The notes beneath the pieces were generated by a model. It was given only the letters and a program-made list of their open reading frames with translations, did no database searches and was not told the origin of the DNA. Below, piece by piece: positions 36,386 to 49,000 of a stretch of DNA of 64,000 nucleotides (its first letter is position 1; the number at the start of each line of letters is the position of its first letter). The stretch lies in contig NC_081814.1 in NCBI RefSeq assembly GCF_030704535.1, positions 26,142,001 through 26,206,000 of the forward strand, written 5' to 3'. Origin of the DNA: Vitis vinifera. Taxonomy: Eukaryota > Streptophyta > Magnoliopsida > Vitales > Vitaceae. Made by a program: the position numbers and the translations under genes.

Positions 36386-37680
36386 TCATTCAATGCAGAG
36401 ACCAACTACCATTCAAAGCAAGGTGTAGCAGTTTTGAAAGACCTTTTGTTAGGATTCCCTTCTAGATATGTTTCCTTCTATGACTTTTCCAATTTGTATC
36501 GGACCTTTCTTCAATCTAGACCATGCCCAGAATGAGAAGAATTGTGGAAAGAACACTAAATTCATGTACTTAAGGCCCCACTGGAATTAGATTTTCTACG
36601 CTGGACGGCAAAATAATTATCTACTTTTTGACTTGCTATATGTTATCTCTCCTAAAATATTCAATGAAACTGATTCCCAAGCCAAGCGCAGGGTCCCATA
36701 AATGACCATTATTTCACCCATTTTGCTTTTGAAGTCTATGTTGTAGAGATGAGAGAGGCTCAATGGGCTCGTTTAGCCCTACTTGAGCTTGAGCTTGAGC
36801 TTGAGCTTTCCATCATAAACTACAGAAATTGTAGACTTCAAGTTATTTCTCTTTTGCATTTTCCTTAGTTTTCTCAGCAACCAAAGGGGTTTTACTCAAA
36901 CTATGTCCAAACAAATGGGAAGTGTTATAAGTCACAGGAAACGTTATACCACATTTTTTTTCTTCACGAAAATTGTTTGATCACTTTGGATTTGGAAGGC
37001 GAAAAATCTACATCTGCTTAATTAATTCCTCCCTTTCCCTCATGCCTATATGCTGAGTAGCTGAATTGTCTTCGCTATTGCTAGTTGAATGAAGCACTGT
37101 ATGATATGAATCTGAACCTGAAGCTAACCCTGCTTCTATTTACTCCCTGCCCCCATTATAGCTAAGTTAATACCTACACCTGGGTTCTGATAATTTCTTT
37201 CCCCACTGACATATCCATCAATTACAGCATCTTGTCCTCGTACCCCATTCCCCATACCAAAAACTGTTTCAAAATTATCTTCTTTCAGACGCCGAGTGAA
37301 AACTTAATTCACTTACTATGCTAATATATAAAATTACAGGAAAAGAAAAAAAAGTGGAAGGTGGATAGTTGACTCTCTATAGAGGGATTGGCCCTAAATG
37401 CGCCATTTGTTTTGAGCTCTGAAAATTGTCCTCCACTCTTTGGATTGATGAGGGAACAGATCATAATCAAATTAAATCCAAATTCAACTGGATAAAATCA
37501 GACTTCATAACAATTTCAGATAAAAATATTAGACACAGGTCTGAATGATTATTGAACTGTTTTGGAAGAAAAATTCACACAGATCACGTGTCCATTTCAA
37601 TACATGAGCTATGAATTCGCAAAAACAACGTAAGACAATATGCTGAAATTTAAGCATATTATTTTTTAAGTTCTGAACCA
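36386..37680. other. 3' flank of SRLK copy C, no gene seen
   Basis: Near-copy of 21259-22553, including the TTGAGC hexamer run at about 36782-36807. No coding frame recognised. Confidence 0.6.
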
Positions 37681-40412
37681 TTATCGTGCTTGCATAATTG
37701 AAAGTGTCACACCATTTAAGGAACAAATTTCAGGCCTGTTTTGGGATATATGTGGTTCCACCCCACTTCTCAGATTTGAAAATGCCGGTTGTTTTGGAGA
37801 AGGTAAATGTACACTTTCATTGCCAAGCATTGAGACAACATCAGACATGGTAGGCCTGTCATTTGCACTTTCTTGAACACAAAGAAGGCCTATATTGATG
37901 TACTTCAACAGAATGTGTCTTGGCAATGTCTCTTCCAACACTGGATCCATCAATTCCTGTCCCCTGCTGTCTTTCCACAGATCCCATGCCTTTTTTTATT
38001 GAATACACAACAGCTAGAAGTTCAGATATGTAGAAGTTACAAACCAAATAGGAAGAAATCCAAGCTTTTGTTGGGCATATACTCATAAATCAATATCTTC
38101 TCATCTTGCTCAATGCAGCAGCCGAATAGCTTCACAAGATTCTTATGTTGCAGCTTGGCTATGAGCATGGCCTCATTTTTTAACTCCTCCCATCCCTGTC
38201 CAGATCTTTTTGAAAGCCTCTTCACAGCTACCTAGCTCATACCCTTTTTGTGACTTTCCCTGTAATGGGAATTTCGGCTGAGTACAATTACATCAAGTAA
38301 AAGAAAATTTGTATTTACCTAGTGGGCCTTTACAGTTAAGGACAGATTGTAGAACAGTCAGAAGAATTTTCACATTTCTTTTCTGAAAGGCATTGCTGTT
38401 AATGATACGAATCTCACCTTGTAAACAGGACCAAAACCACCCTCTCCTAGTTTATTTTCAATAGAGAAGTTATTGGTAGCAGCAGATACACTCACAAAAC
38501 TGAACATTGGCAAATCAACTTCCTTCTTCTCACCTCTCCAAAGTTTATTTGCCTCACTAAGTTCATAGTTGGTATCTACTGAGCTGTTACTTAAATCAAA
38601 TAGTAACAAATTTTCCCCTGCTTGATAAAGAACAAACAGATGTTAAGTATCTTAAGAATGTAGGAATTCTGGAATGGGAATAAATTGTTTCATTATTGAT
38701 TTTTATCACACTGTAGTGCCTGGTACACACTCACATGTAATCAGGAGATCGAAATCCTAATAAGGCCTTAATTATTCTACAACAATGGTAATGAACTCAT
38801 TGCAGAAAAGAAATGGTTTTGTATGTGTAGATGGAATCTAAATGCCCTTGAATTGCTTGGCCATCTTCTATCCATGAAAAATACTGACCTTTTCTTCGTA
38901 GCCTTCTCCGTATCCCCCAAATGACAAAGGCCGAAGTTACGGAAATGGCCAGTGTAACAATTAGCCATACCTTCCACTTGCTGCTTGAAACTGCAAAAAG
39001 AAATAAATGTAACTAATCTTTGATGAACTTCATCTTATATTTAAGAAAAAGAAAATCATATGCTCTGTCCTACAAAAAAAGTTTGACCATTCCCTACTTT
39101 TATTACCTTTCCCACTTAGCTCAGAGGCCGCAAGTTTGAGATAGAAATCTTGACCATTACTGTTGTCATCTGATAGCTGTTGCAAGTTTAGAAGATCTCC
39201 ACCCCATACTGTACACTTCTCCATGTAGTAAGAATAAGCAGAGCAAGAGCAGTTATTTAGGCAATCTGACTCGCACTGCATGACACCACTCGTTGGGAGT
39301 GTTAGTGGATAATCTGGCAGCCTCACATTAGACACCCGATGAAACTGGTCTCTCTCCCCATTAGGATGAGTACTATTGCCACACTGCAAATCTGCTTTCC
39401 TCACACACCCTCCAGATGTGTCGTTCAAGTTCCAGTTATTAGGGAAGCCAGGTTCAAAACCTGGCAAACATTCACAGAATCTATCGACTGCATGGTCATG
39501 ACAGATTCCAAAAGGCCCACAGTAAGCATAAACCTCACATTGCGTTTTTGGTTGAAACCAAAACATATGCCATTGATGAGAGGCTTCAAGCCATGACATT
39601 TGTTTAATCTGCCCTGACACATCCAGCACGAATCTGCTTATTATTGAAGAATTATAAATAGAGTAATTGATATAGCTCTCCTCCTTACTAAACGAATAAC
39701 TGAAATTAAACACATCGTTTGAGCGCATCTCACGAATCAAGCTGAAAGCCTGCCCATCCCTGTCCCAGGTGCCACTAGCCCAGTACATTGTGGACCCTTG
39801 CAAGATAAAAATCTGGCCGCTTCCCTTAGGGTCGTACTTCATGGAGAAAACTCCTGGACTGGGATCTTCTGTGCTCTTCCATGACACTAATGACCATGTT
39901 TTTCCAGCCCTTCTGTCGTATCCAAGTTTCATCCCCGGCAAGAAAGTGTCCGATGGATGGTCAAAGCTTTGCCATATACTCGAGTTGTCATTTCTCAAAA
40001 CAAGATTTCCAGAATCCAATAGGGTGGCACTAGTTTTTCTGTTTGATGATATGTTTGTCACCCTGTATGAAATTTTCCCCTCCCAAACCTCGAGGTTACC
40101 ATCTGTCCTGACAGTAAGAACCACAGACGGATTTGTGAATGGATAATCTCGGTTAGCTACCCACACAATGGTTGGCTCTGATATTTTCTTGTACCATATC
40201 CCCACATAATATTTTGTGGAGTTTCCAGGAGAAAAGAATCCTAATTCAAATTCACCACCCGCAGATATGATGGTCTGAGAGGTTGTGATTGATTGACCTT
40301 GTGAAATTGTATCTGTAAATGCATCAGCAAATTCCAAGTGAAAACCTGAAGAAATAAGCAAGAAAACAAGAATAACAGACCACCTTCTGGTTGAAAATTT
40401 CATGCTAGCCAT
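37681..40412 (-). pseudogene. SRLK copy C, kinase core deleted and frameshifted
   Basis: Exons matching copy A: 40412-39107, 38990-38889, 38617-38418, 38259-38045 and 37989-37681. The ectodomain is open for 435 residues (one codon shorter than A and B). The two catalytic exons are missing with the same junction as in copy B. In addition, AGCT is inserted at 38234-38237 in the first coding exon of the kinase N-lobe, just before the ATP-binding Lys, and the frame closes about 20 codons later. The expected product is a membrane-anchored lectin/PAN receptor ending shortly after the glycine-rich loop. Confidence 0.85.
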
Positions 40413-40625
40413 AACTCATAAGCCGCGTTTAAGCAGCCCACCAATAAACTTATAGCCATCCAAAACAGGCAGTAGCAGATCTGAGGCCCGGCGACTCGGT
40501 CAAAGTCTCCTTTCCACTGTTCTCCCTTCTAATATGTCTTTCAGGAAAATTATAGGGTACTATGAGGAAGGTACAGAAGAACATCTTGGGCCATTGGATG
40601 TGATCTTCAACATTCATCTTAATTT

Positions 40626-41299
40626 TCCAATGACCCTAATTTTCCTTTTCTACATAGAACCTTATGTTTATATATATATTTCACTGGACAACTACCTTCA
40701 AATTAACTAAGACCTAATTCTTGGTCTAATAATTTAAAAATAAAATTAAAACTCCAATAGTGACTCAATTAGTATTAGAAATTTATTGATAAAAATTGAT
40801 TCACTATGATTCTATAATTTATTTTATGCACATTATTATATTTTTATAAATTTTTTTATAAAATTCAAATTAAATGCTGCTTTGTATTTAATTTATTAAT
40901 GGGTTTAATCATTTTTAAAGGAAATTTAGAACTCAAAAAATATATTTAATTACTAGAAAAAATAATAAACCAAAATGGATATATTATGAGTCATAACTTT
41001 ACAATTTCTTATATATAAACAATTATATTTTTTGATTTTTCTCACTAAATAAATAGATTTTAAATTAAGTAAGACATAATTAATAATTTAATTTTTTTAA
41101 TCTACTAATTTTTAAGAATAATTTGCAATTCAAAAAATTGATAAAATTAATTGTAGAATAAATCAAAGCATTCTAGAATACTTTGTGCTTGTAATTGATT
41201 GCTACATATTTGCATGTAATGAAAATTTTGGTTTATTTATGTTAAAAAATTTAAACTTTATTTGTTTTTAAAATTATTTTAAATAAAATATTGTTAATA
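40626..41299. other. AT-rich DNA between the SRLK array and the inverted duplication
   Basis: Strongly A/T-biased with no gene. From 41152 the sequence is the reverse complement of the 63012 side, so the outer end of the left inverted arm lies inside this stretch. Confidence 0.7.
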
Positions 41300-43567
41300 A
41301 TGAATATCTGTAAAATTTATTATTCAGTACATGGAAATTGTGTGGAGGCAGATAAGTGCCAGTATCTCCATTCATGGTTTAAGGGCCATGGGGTTTTCAA
41401 GTTGGCAGAGCTTAATGGGCACATCAAGGTAGTTGGTGCAGTAATTAAGATGGTGCTTTTGTTAATTGGTTAAATTGAACAACATCTTATCCATGAGATT
41501 TTTTTTTCTTTGTTCAGGCCATCTCAGGAATTGTGTTTCCTTCTGGCTCAGAGAAGCTCTATACTGCCAGTAGAGATGGGTATATACGGGTTTGGGACTG
41601 CCATACTGGTCAATGTGATGGTGTGGTCAATCTTGGAGGGGAAATTGGGTCCTTAATCAGTGCAGGCCCTTGGGTATTTGCTGGAATAAAAGATGTTGTT
41701 AAGGTAAGATTGAAACACATCTTATTCCTTTTCTCTTCAATTTGTTTGTTCAATTCAGTTTGATTATAATTTGATGTATCTGATCGAATCTATGCTGGTA
41801 ATGTTTCAGGCATGGAATATTGAGTCTTGTGCCAATCTCTCTCTGGATGGACCAGTTGGGCAAATTTATGCTATGGTGGTGGATCATGATATGCTCTTCG
41901 CAGGGGCAGAGGTAAATTTCTTGATGACTCCTTATATCTGGTGTAACTTTCTGTGTCCTGCTCTTAGGAATGGTAATGATTTGGTATATCATCTGACCCC
42001 TGTAAACGACTAATGGAGTGCCAACTTCCCATACAGCTTTACAACCTGAAAATGGCAGTGTGAAAGAACTTGCACATTTGAGTCCAACTTTTTTTTTTCT
42101 CTTTCGCTATTTCAACATGTTGGGGTCACACTACAAAGTTATTTCTTATTTTAAATTTTTGGTGCTGCAGAATGGCACTATATATGCATGGAAAGCCAAT
42201 AAGGAAACCAATGCTTTTGAGCTGGCTACAACATTGGGAGGCCACAATTGTGCTGTGGTTTCGCTCACAGTTGGTGTTGGGAGGCTATATTCTGGTTCCA
42301 TGGACAATACAATAAGAGTAGGTTTAATTAAACTCTTTTATGTACTATTATATCATTTTTCTATGCAGAGTGGTTTGGAAATATGTCAGCTTGTGTTTTT
42401 ATATTAAGGGTGTTTGTTTTATCATTTCCCATTATGTGAAAACTGCAAAATAGTTGAATCTATACAAAGTATGTGGACTGGAAAAATAGCACTTGAAAGC
42501 CAATTTCATTGAGCAACTTCAGCAGAAATAGGTTTGTTAATTCAAAAGCTTCTATTATCGTTGCATATGACAATTACGCAAATCTCCTCTTTAATGGTAA
42601 TAGCATGTTGTACATTAGAGTCCTGGAAAAATCAGTCACTGGTAATACAAATTATTTGAATTTCCAAATTGCAAAATTCATGGTTCATTAAAATATGTAG
42701 TTAATGTTATTTGACTTAATGATAGTCTTTAACACTGCTCAGTTGTTCCATTGTCATGGTTTATAATATTTCTTGGTAAAATGTTTATACAAAAGTGATT
42801 ATTATATTCCTTTCAGGTGTGGGATCTTAATACATTACAGTGTATTCATACTCTGAAGGAGCATGCATCAGTTGTGAGGTCTCTTGTTTGTTGGGGTCCC
42901 TATTTGATATCATGTTCATTGGACCAAACAATTAAGGTCAGTTTCATTTCTGATTACAATTATTACATTCACCATGGATATTAGACTGGATGTCTGTTCT
43001 GATACTTGTTTTGGTTTAGGTTTGGTTTGCTACTGAAGCTGGCAACTTGGAAGTGACCTATACACATAATGAAGAACATGTAAGTTATTGTCATTCATTT
43101 CTTTTTAAATCTTAATTTATGCATGGTGGATTTTGGTTTGCTTCTAGGAACCTTTTTGTCAAGGGAATGTGAGCGGTACTGCTGATATATTTCTGTTATA
43201 ATTCTGTTATATTCTGCTTCTTGTTACAGGGTGTGCTTGCACTTTTCAGTATGTTCGATTCAGAAGGAAAACCAATATTGTTGTGCTCTTGCAATGACAA
43301 TTCTGTTCGGCTATATGAATTGCCATCGTGAGTATAACCATTACTTTCTAGTGTGTTTCTCTTCATAATTCCATTATTCTTCCTTGCTTCTTGGTGGACT
43401 AATTTTATATGTTGTGGCATAGATTCACCGAGAGGGCCATGATTTTTGCAAAGGAACAAGTCCGAGCGATTCAAATAGGTCCTGGGGGACTCTTTTTCAT
43501 TGGGGATGGAACTGGACAAGTTGATGTTTGGAAATGGCAGGCGGAGCCAACTTCATTGGCATCCTGA
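41300..43567 (+). pseudogene. CCCH/WD40 (ZFWD-like) gene, 5'-truncated copy
   Basis: Exons matching the right-arm gene are at 41331-41428 (end of exon 1), 41518-41703, 41810-41911, 42171-42317, 42817-42936, 43020-43079, 43230-43327 and 43423-43567, with splice sites intact and no frame break. The promoter, first zinc finger and first Cys of the second finger are gone; the break is at 41327-41331. The DNA joined to the break happens to be open and offers an ATG at 41300 in frame, which would give a 328-residue protein of WD40 repeats with a new 10-residue start. It stops two codons earlier than its twin. No TATA-rich promoter can be singled out in the AT-rich upstream DNA, so I treat it as a truncated gene of uncertain activity. 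Confidence 0.8.
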
Positions 43568-44639
43568 ATGATGGAAGGCAGCTGTCATCTCCATAAAGCC
43601 ATTCTCTGTTTCTTGTTTTGTTCCTTCATGTTCATGATATTTCTATTGAAAACTGTATAGAGGCTTTTAGTAGCTTGTGAATATGATCATCGACACGAAG
43701 AATTCTCTTTATAGTATTCTTACAAACTGTAAATTTGTAATCAGCATTCATTCAATGAAAATTCATTGTCATATTAGTATTTCCATTTTCAAATATTTGT
43801 TCTGGGGGTTACTCCTAATTTTGCTTGAATTGTTCCTAGGTCTTGCTTCATTTACCATTGCTCCCAAGTCTTGCTTGGAATCTAGTGTTTGAACCACTGT
43901 ATTTTTAAGAGTTGCAGAAAAATTGCGGATCCAATGTTGGGGTGGTCATTACTTGGTCCCACCTCATTGATAACTCTGTAAACTAGTTACACCCAAGTTC
44001 AGTAGTGAAAGTTTATTTACATGGATTCAGGATATATGAAGGGAAACATTGTCCTCTTTGTTGTTAAAATACACCAATGTTTTAGTTAAAAACTAATGAG
44101 GTTTGTAGCTGATGTTAAAAAAATTTATGTTGGTTTTGACATAATCTGGGAGTTCTTAGTGCTATAGCCTGGCTGACGGAAAAATTTGACATAATCTGCC
44201 TCTCCAGCATATATCAAACCAGGATTTGCAGTACATACAGTGTCTATATGGCCTGCCCCATATATATGCCAGTTCCCGGTCTGTTAGTTTTAAGTTTAGA
44301 CACTCATGAGAGAAGTTGCCAAGAAGAAAGGAAACATAGGTATTAGTTACAGTCTTACAGACAATGACAATGGTTGCATTACCTTCTATTTAGGTCTGGG
44401 CAAGTGCAACTTCAACAAGCTTGTGGAGGGGTGTGGAGGAATGATTACTAGTTGAATTCTTTTGAACTCCTTCAGTCTCAGGGAGAACTTGTGAAGTCTA
44501 GATGACTAAAAGGATGAGGATGTTCAATATTGTTTTGAAAGATCAAAAGTCATGGCTACCAGTGAACAACCCTAGAATAACTGATTCTATCAACTCATGG
44601 AAAAGCAACGATAAAAAAATTGTATGTTTGGAGCTTTGT
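43568..44639. other. Left-arm 3' flank of the ZFWD copy, no gene seen
   Basis: The first ~300 bp match the 3' flank of the right-arm gene (58919 down to about 58680) with indels. The rest has no match I could place and no coding frame. Confidence 0.6.
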
Positions 44640-44960
44640 TGGGCTCTTGCTAACAATATCAGATGAAGCAGAGGGGAAGAAATGTATTGGCTTGAGCCAC
44701 TTTTCTTTTATAGTGGATTCCATGCTTGAGATGTTGCTTGTTGAAGATAGTTGAAATCTTTCTGATAATTCACAAACCTTATAAACCAAAAGTCAGAATC
44801 TTTCAACAGCTTTTTTTTCAACACTGAAAATTTGCATGAAAACTATTGTAAATCCTCCTATTTGAAGAATCCTAGGCCCCAAACTCAACTTCTTTTTCAC
44901 AGTTTTCACAGTTTCAGAAAATTGTGTTTGGTTGTTGAGAACCTTGGGAAGATGAAATAT
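44640..44960 (-). pseudogene. Fragment of a GEM-like gene (exon 3 start and last exon region)
   Basis: The bases around 44650-44790 resemble the end of the neighbouring GEM-like gene (TTGGCTTGA.CCACTT, GTTGAAGATAG.TGAAA, ATAAACC.AAAGTCA), and those around 44860-44930 resemble the start of its exon 3 (CCTAGGCCCCAAACTCAACTT and CAGTTTCAGA). The reading frame is destroyed and the middle is missing. It is a degenerate tandem duplicate immediately downstream of the intact gene. Confidence 0.65.
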
Positions 44961-45176
44961 TTCATCTCCCCAAGCTACTCAAGTTAAAGCACAATTATCA
45001 CTTTGGAACAACTTGTTCTATGACTGAGTAGAAAATAAGGGTTGAAGAATTGGAGATCAATTTCTCATTAACAAAAAAAGATATGTACAAAGCCTTTGAT
45101 TGTGCAGAGCTTCATCAGGTTCGTGTAATTACATTTGTCGAAGCGGGAGGGAAGAACTTATTGGCTTGAATCACTT

Positions 45177-46093
45177 CTAGACTGGATTATGCACTTGAGA
45201 GATTGCCTGTTGAAGATAGCTGAAAGCTTTCTGGTAATTCAAGAATCCCATAAACCAGAAGTCAAAGTTATCCACAGTAACAATTTCCATGTACTTTTGA
45301 GAAGGTTTTTTCACATTCTCGCTTTGATTGGCTCTCTTTATCTTTCTTAGTGGGATAGAGACCTGCACAAAAGAAAATGAATTTACTTAGATGTTCAAAA
45401 ATCATGGAAAGAGAGATGGGTTGACATAGAGAGAGTCATGTGAGTAACCCACCTTGTAATGGATTCTAACTAATTCACCATTTGGAGAAGAAAATTTGAT
45501 TGATCTTTCACTATAAAAGGCAACTCTTTGAGTAGAGATAAAGAGGAGGCCAGCTATAGGGCCTGCTGTTGTCGATAAATAACATGGGGAAACCTTCAAT
45601 AGCTTTTCTCCTTCTCTAACACCAAAATTTTGCCTGAAAACTCTTTTCACTCCCCCAAGTTGAAGAATCCTAGCCCCCAAGCTCAACTTTCCCTTCACGG
45701 TTTCAGAGAACTTAAGCCCTATTCTCACTGCAGTTTTATAAATGAAAGATGGTTAAAATCAGGATGTTCATGATTCTTAAATAAACTGTAGCAAAAAAGA
45801 AACAGTTACAAACTTACCATACTCTCGGACTCCATCCAATAAATTGTCTGCCTTCTTCCTGTTATTGTTCATCCTATAATTCATTGAATTCATTTTTTCT
45901 GCAATTTCAAGACAAACCCATTGGTAAAACAACTTCCATTCTGAAGTCCTCTATAACTAAAACAACTGATAAACAAAGTGAAAAAAAGAGTTTTACTTGG
46001 AATTATTGCCCCAGAGCCATTTGGGGGAGATGGCTTATCGTATTGGCAGCTGACTGGGATTCCAATACTGTGTTCTTGGAGCTGGTTCTTCAT
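45177..46093 (-). CDS. GEM-like GRAM-domain protein, left copy
   Basis: Four exons, 46093-45997, 45898-45818, 45727-45453 and 45362-45177, join in frame to 212 residues. The start MKNQLQE with GIPVS is typical of GEM-like proteins. Next comes a basic stretch with VRE, then KFSETVKGKLSLGAR and the GRAM domain (about residues 80-160: KRVFRQ.F, LSTTAGPIAGLLFIST, RVAFYSERSIKFSSPNG, YKV.IPLRKIKRANQSENV, YMEIVTVDNFDFWFMGFLNY), closed by the YLQQAIS tail. GRAM domains bind lipids and membranes; GEM-family proteins are linked to ABA responses and to GLABRA2 control in Arabidopsis. An upstream ATG in the same frame (46150) is not kept in the twin copy, so I use 46093. It converges on the ZFWD copy. 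Confidence 0.9.
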
Positions 46094-49000
46094 ATTTCTA
46101 GAAGTGCTGCAATTCAGCATCTCTATCTCCAACTGACTTGTCTGCAACAAGTAAGCCTTGAATGCTCTACTTTCAAGAGATTGAAGAAACCTGTAAAATG
46201 CATGTGCATTTAAAGGGATAGAAATGGTGGGTGAATGTTTTAACTTTTAGTTGATGACTCATCCGTTGCTCATCAACATGAATAAAGGCACAGGCATGAG
46301 CTTTTTGAAAAAATAACTCTACTTAAAAACAGTCTGAGATGACGGTGTGTTCGGCCATTTTTGAAAAGCTATTGTAAGAAGGACCTACTCTTCTTTTGTT
46401 CAATCCTCCAAGAAATTGCAAGAAAGGTATATTTGGTTAAATACGGTTGGACACATAAATAATATTATATATTTGGTCAGCAGTTCAGTCTTCCTTTTTT
46501 TAAGCTGACTCAGAGTACATGAAGATGCATCTTTTTGAGCTGGCCTTTTTGCTTTCTGATGTCATACCTCTTTTATTTCTATATGAAAAAGGGGAAAGGA
46601 GAAGGCATTACATCAACCAAATTACAAGCTGCAAGATAAGATATTTTAATGGCTTCACAGAGGAAGATTCAAAATAACTACCAAACTAAACAGCCTCTTT
46701 GTTCTAGAAGGTTGAAAGTGGAATGGGACTCAGACACAAAATCTCAGGAATTGCCCGGGAATTCGTGATTCTACAGCTCAAGATGGAGTTCACAGCAATC
46801 GTGGGAACAACCAGCTCTAGACAAAAAAACTCTTGATAGCTTGGATTCACGGAAGAATGAAATTCTTGGAGATTTCCCATGTGGAGAAAAGGAAAGACCC
46901 TCGCTATTCATAAACCTGATAGGACCAACCTACCATGTGCTTGTGCTTTTTAGCAGTCCTTTTATCTTCCCTTTTATCCTCATCCTTAGATTTTGAGGAA
47001 AAGGAGTTGTAGACCGGGCTGATTAACGATGCTTCACCCTTTTCCAAATGTCAATCTCTACATAAAACCACAAAAAAATTTTAGAGTCTAAGGCCTATGT
47101 TGAACGACATAGTTTTGATGAACAATACAATGAATCTTTCATATATCACAACATCCCAGCAAGATTCATAATGAACCTTTATTCCCCACAGCATACTGAT
47201 GCTGTGGATTTGGGTGGTCCATTACCTTGCTTTAAGGGACTCCAACATGATTCATTATCCTAAATCTCAATGAGAACTTGTGAAGTTTGGAGAATCTGGA
47301 ACAAAGGGGGTCCACGAAAATTGGTGCCAGTAAAAAAATAAATAATAGTAAGAAAGAAATCATCAAAATTTTGGTCTTGTTCCTTAGGCGGTCTTTAGTA
47401 TTGTTTAAGGGGAGAAGCATAATTCAGATCCTATGAATTTTGACACAAAAATGAGACCTAATATTGGTAAGACAAAACCCCATCAGATAATAATGGCTAC
47501 TTTTTTGGCAGGCATGACATGTTAGCTGTTGGAAGGGAAGATTCACTCTTATTTGGGACTTGCCATTTCTATAAAAGCAATAGAAAGGAAACTCCCTGTG
47601 CATAGGAAGAGCCAGCCCTTCTAAGTAAACTCACCAACTTGAAAAGCAGACAAATCTAGTTCCAAGTTCGATAGACAAGCAAATTATGCTTCGGTATTTC
47701 AATCAGTAGGCCTGAGAATGGACACATAGAAATGTATAACATTCATTATAAGTTTATAAAACCAATTACAGACAAGGCTTTTCATAACTTACAGAGGAAC
47801 ACACACAACAGCCTATGACATTCAAGTGCCTTAAGATGTAATCAAATGTAACATAAGAGGAAAAGAATATAAATTCACACATTAACATGCAGGACAAGAA
47901 CAACTTTCTTTTTCATCAACAGTTTCACCAATTGCAAAGTTCCCACAATCATAATTGAAATACAATTCATCAATCTTAAGCTAACGACATTCTTCTGTCA
48001 AGTCCTAACTCAACATGCCATACCAGCTTAACACTCCACTCAAGCACCCATGTGAATATCTTGAATGTCCTGAACTGGTCTCGATAGAGGACTTTGTGGA
48101 ACAATAACAAACTGATGGCTTGTATCCGTGTTCATCATCTCAATGAAAACAGATTGAATCTCTATTCAGATGACAATACAACATGTTTCCCCTGTCTCTT
48201 CATAGACTGGTAGCAATAATCAGTGCAGCCTGATTGACACAAAACAACCGATAGTGGTCAGGAAAGTCATATGTTTTAAAAATTACAAAGAGAAATGTCA
48301 ATTAAACATTCTCATGACTAATCAATTGACTTGTGCATTACCCCAGTAGATGAACCTGAAGTTGTTGTGAATACTTTGATTCCCAAGAAATGAGATGTCC
48401 TCCAATTTCTGTTTCATGGGACAACTGGCACACTTGGAATCAGATGACAAGATTGATCATGTAGTTTAATATCCAATTATGACATTGGAATTGCCATTTG
48501 ATTTTCCCTAGTCCAATTTGGAAAGAAGATGAAATTGCTTGAGATAGCTATTAATGTTTTTGTTTGCCAGTGGTTATAACAATCAACATCAATATCTCAA
48601 CCCAAAAGAGACAAGCTTGACTAATCAATCTTGGATTGTTTGACGTAATGAACTTGCACTGCAGTTGAGAATCTGGCATTGTTTGATGCTTCCTAGAGAC
48701 AATGAGACTTGTCCCAAGAGATAAATCTGAATCTCCTTATGATTAGAAAAAGCTGGGGGTATTTTCATGCAAACTTCTTAGAAAATCAAAATGTAAAAGG
48801 GTAATTCTGACATTAAGTGGTGGAAGTGATTAGTTCTTCCAAACTGCCATAACACAACCATGACCAAAGGAAAGTTTCACTTAAGCATCTCATGATAATT
48901 GAAATATCTTGGTTTGAATATAGCCCTGCTCCAAATTGACCCTTGCCAATTGAGCTAGAAACCAATAATTGATCGTATGCCCCAATATGCAAGTGTCTTA

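Larger units (their letters stand above)
36385..40625. repeat. Tandem repeat unit 3, partial (~4.2 kb), contains SRLK copy C
   Basis: Third head-to-tail copy, starting after the 19-base A run. It follows unit 2 closely through the 3' flank, SRLK copy C and about 210 bp of its promoter, then diverges near 40625 into unrelated AT-rich DNA. It shares both the 700-bp 3' segment and the kinase deletion with unit 2, so it descends from the unit 2 type. Confidence 0.9.

Noticed and set aside
39769..40146. 125-codon ORF on the + strand
   Set aside because: It lies antisense to the lectin exon of SRLK copy C, and the matching frames in copies A and B are only 63 codons long. It is a shadow of a real exon.
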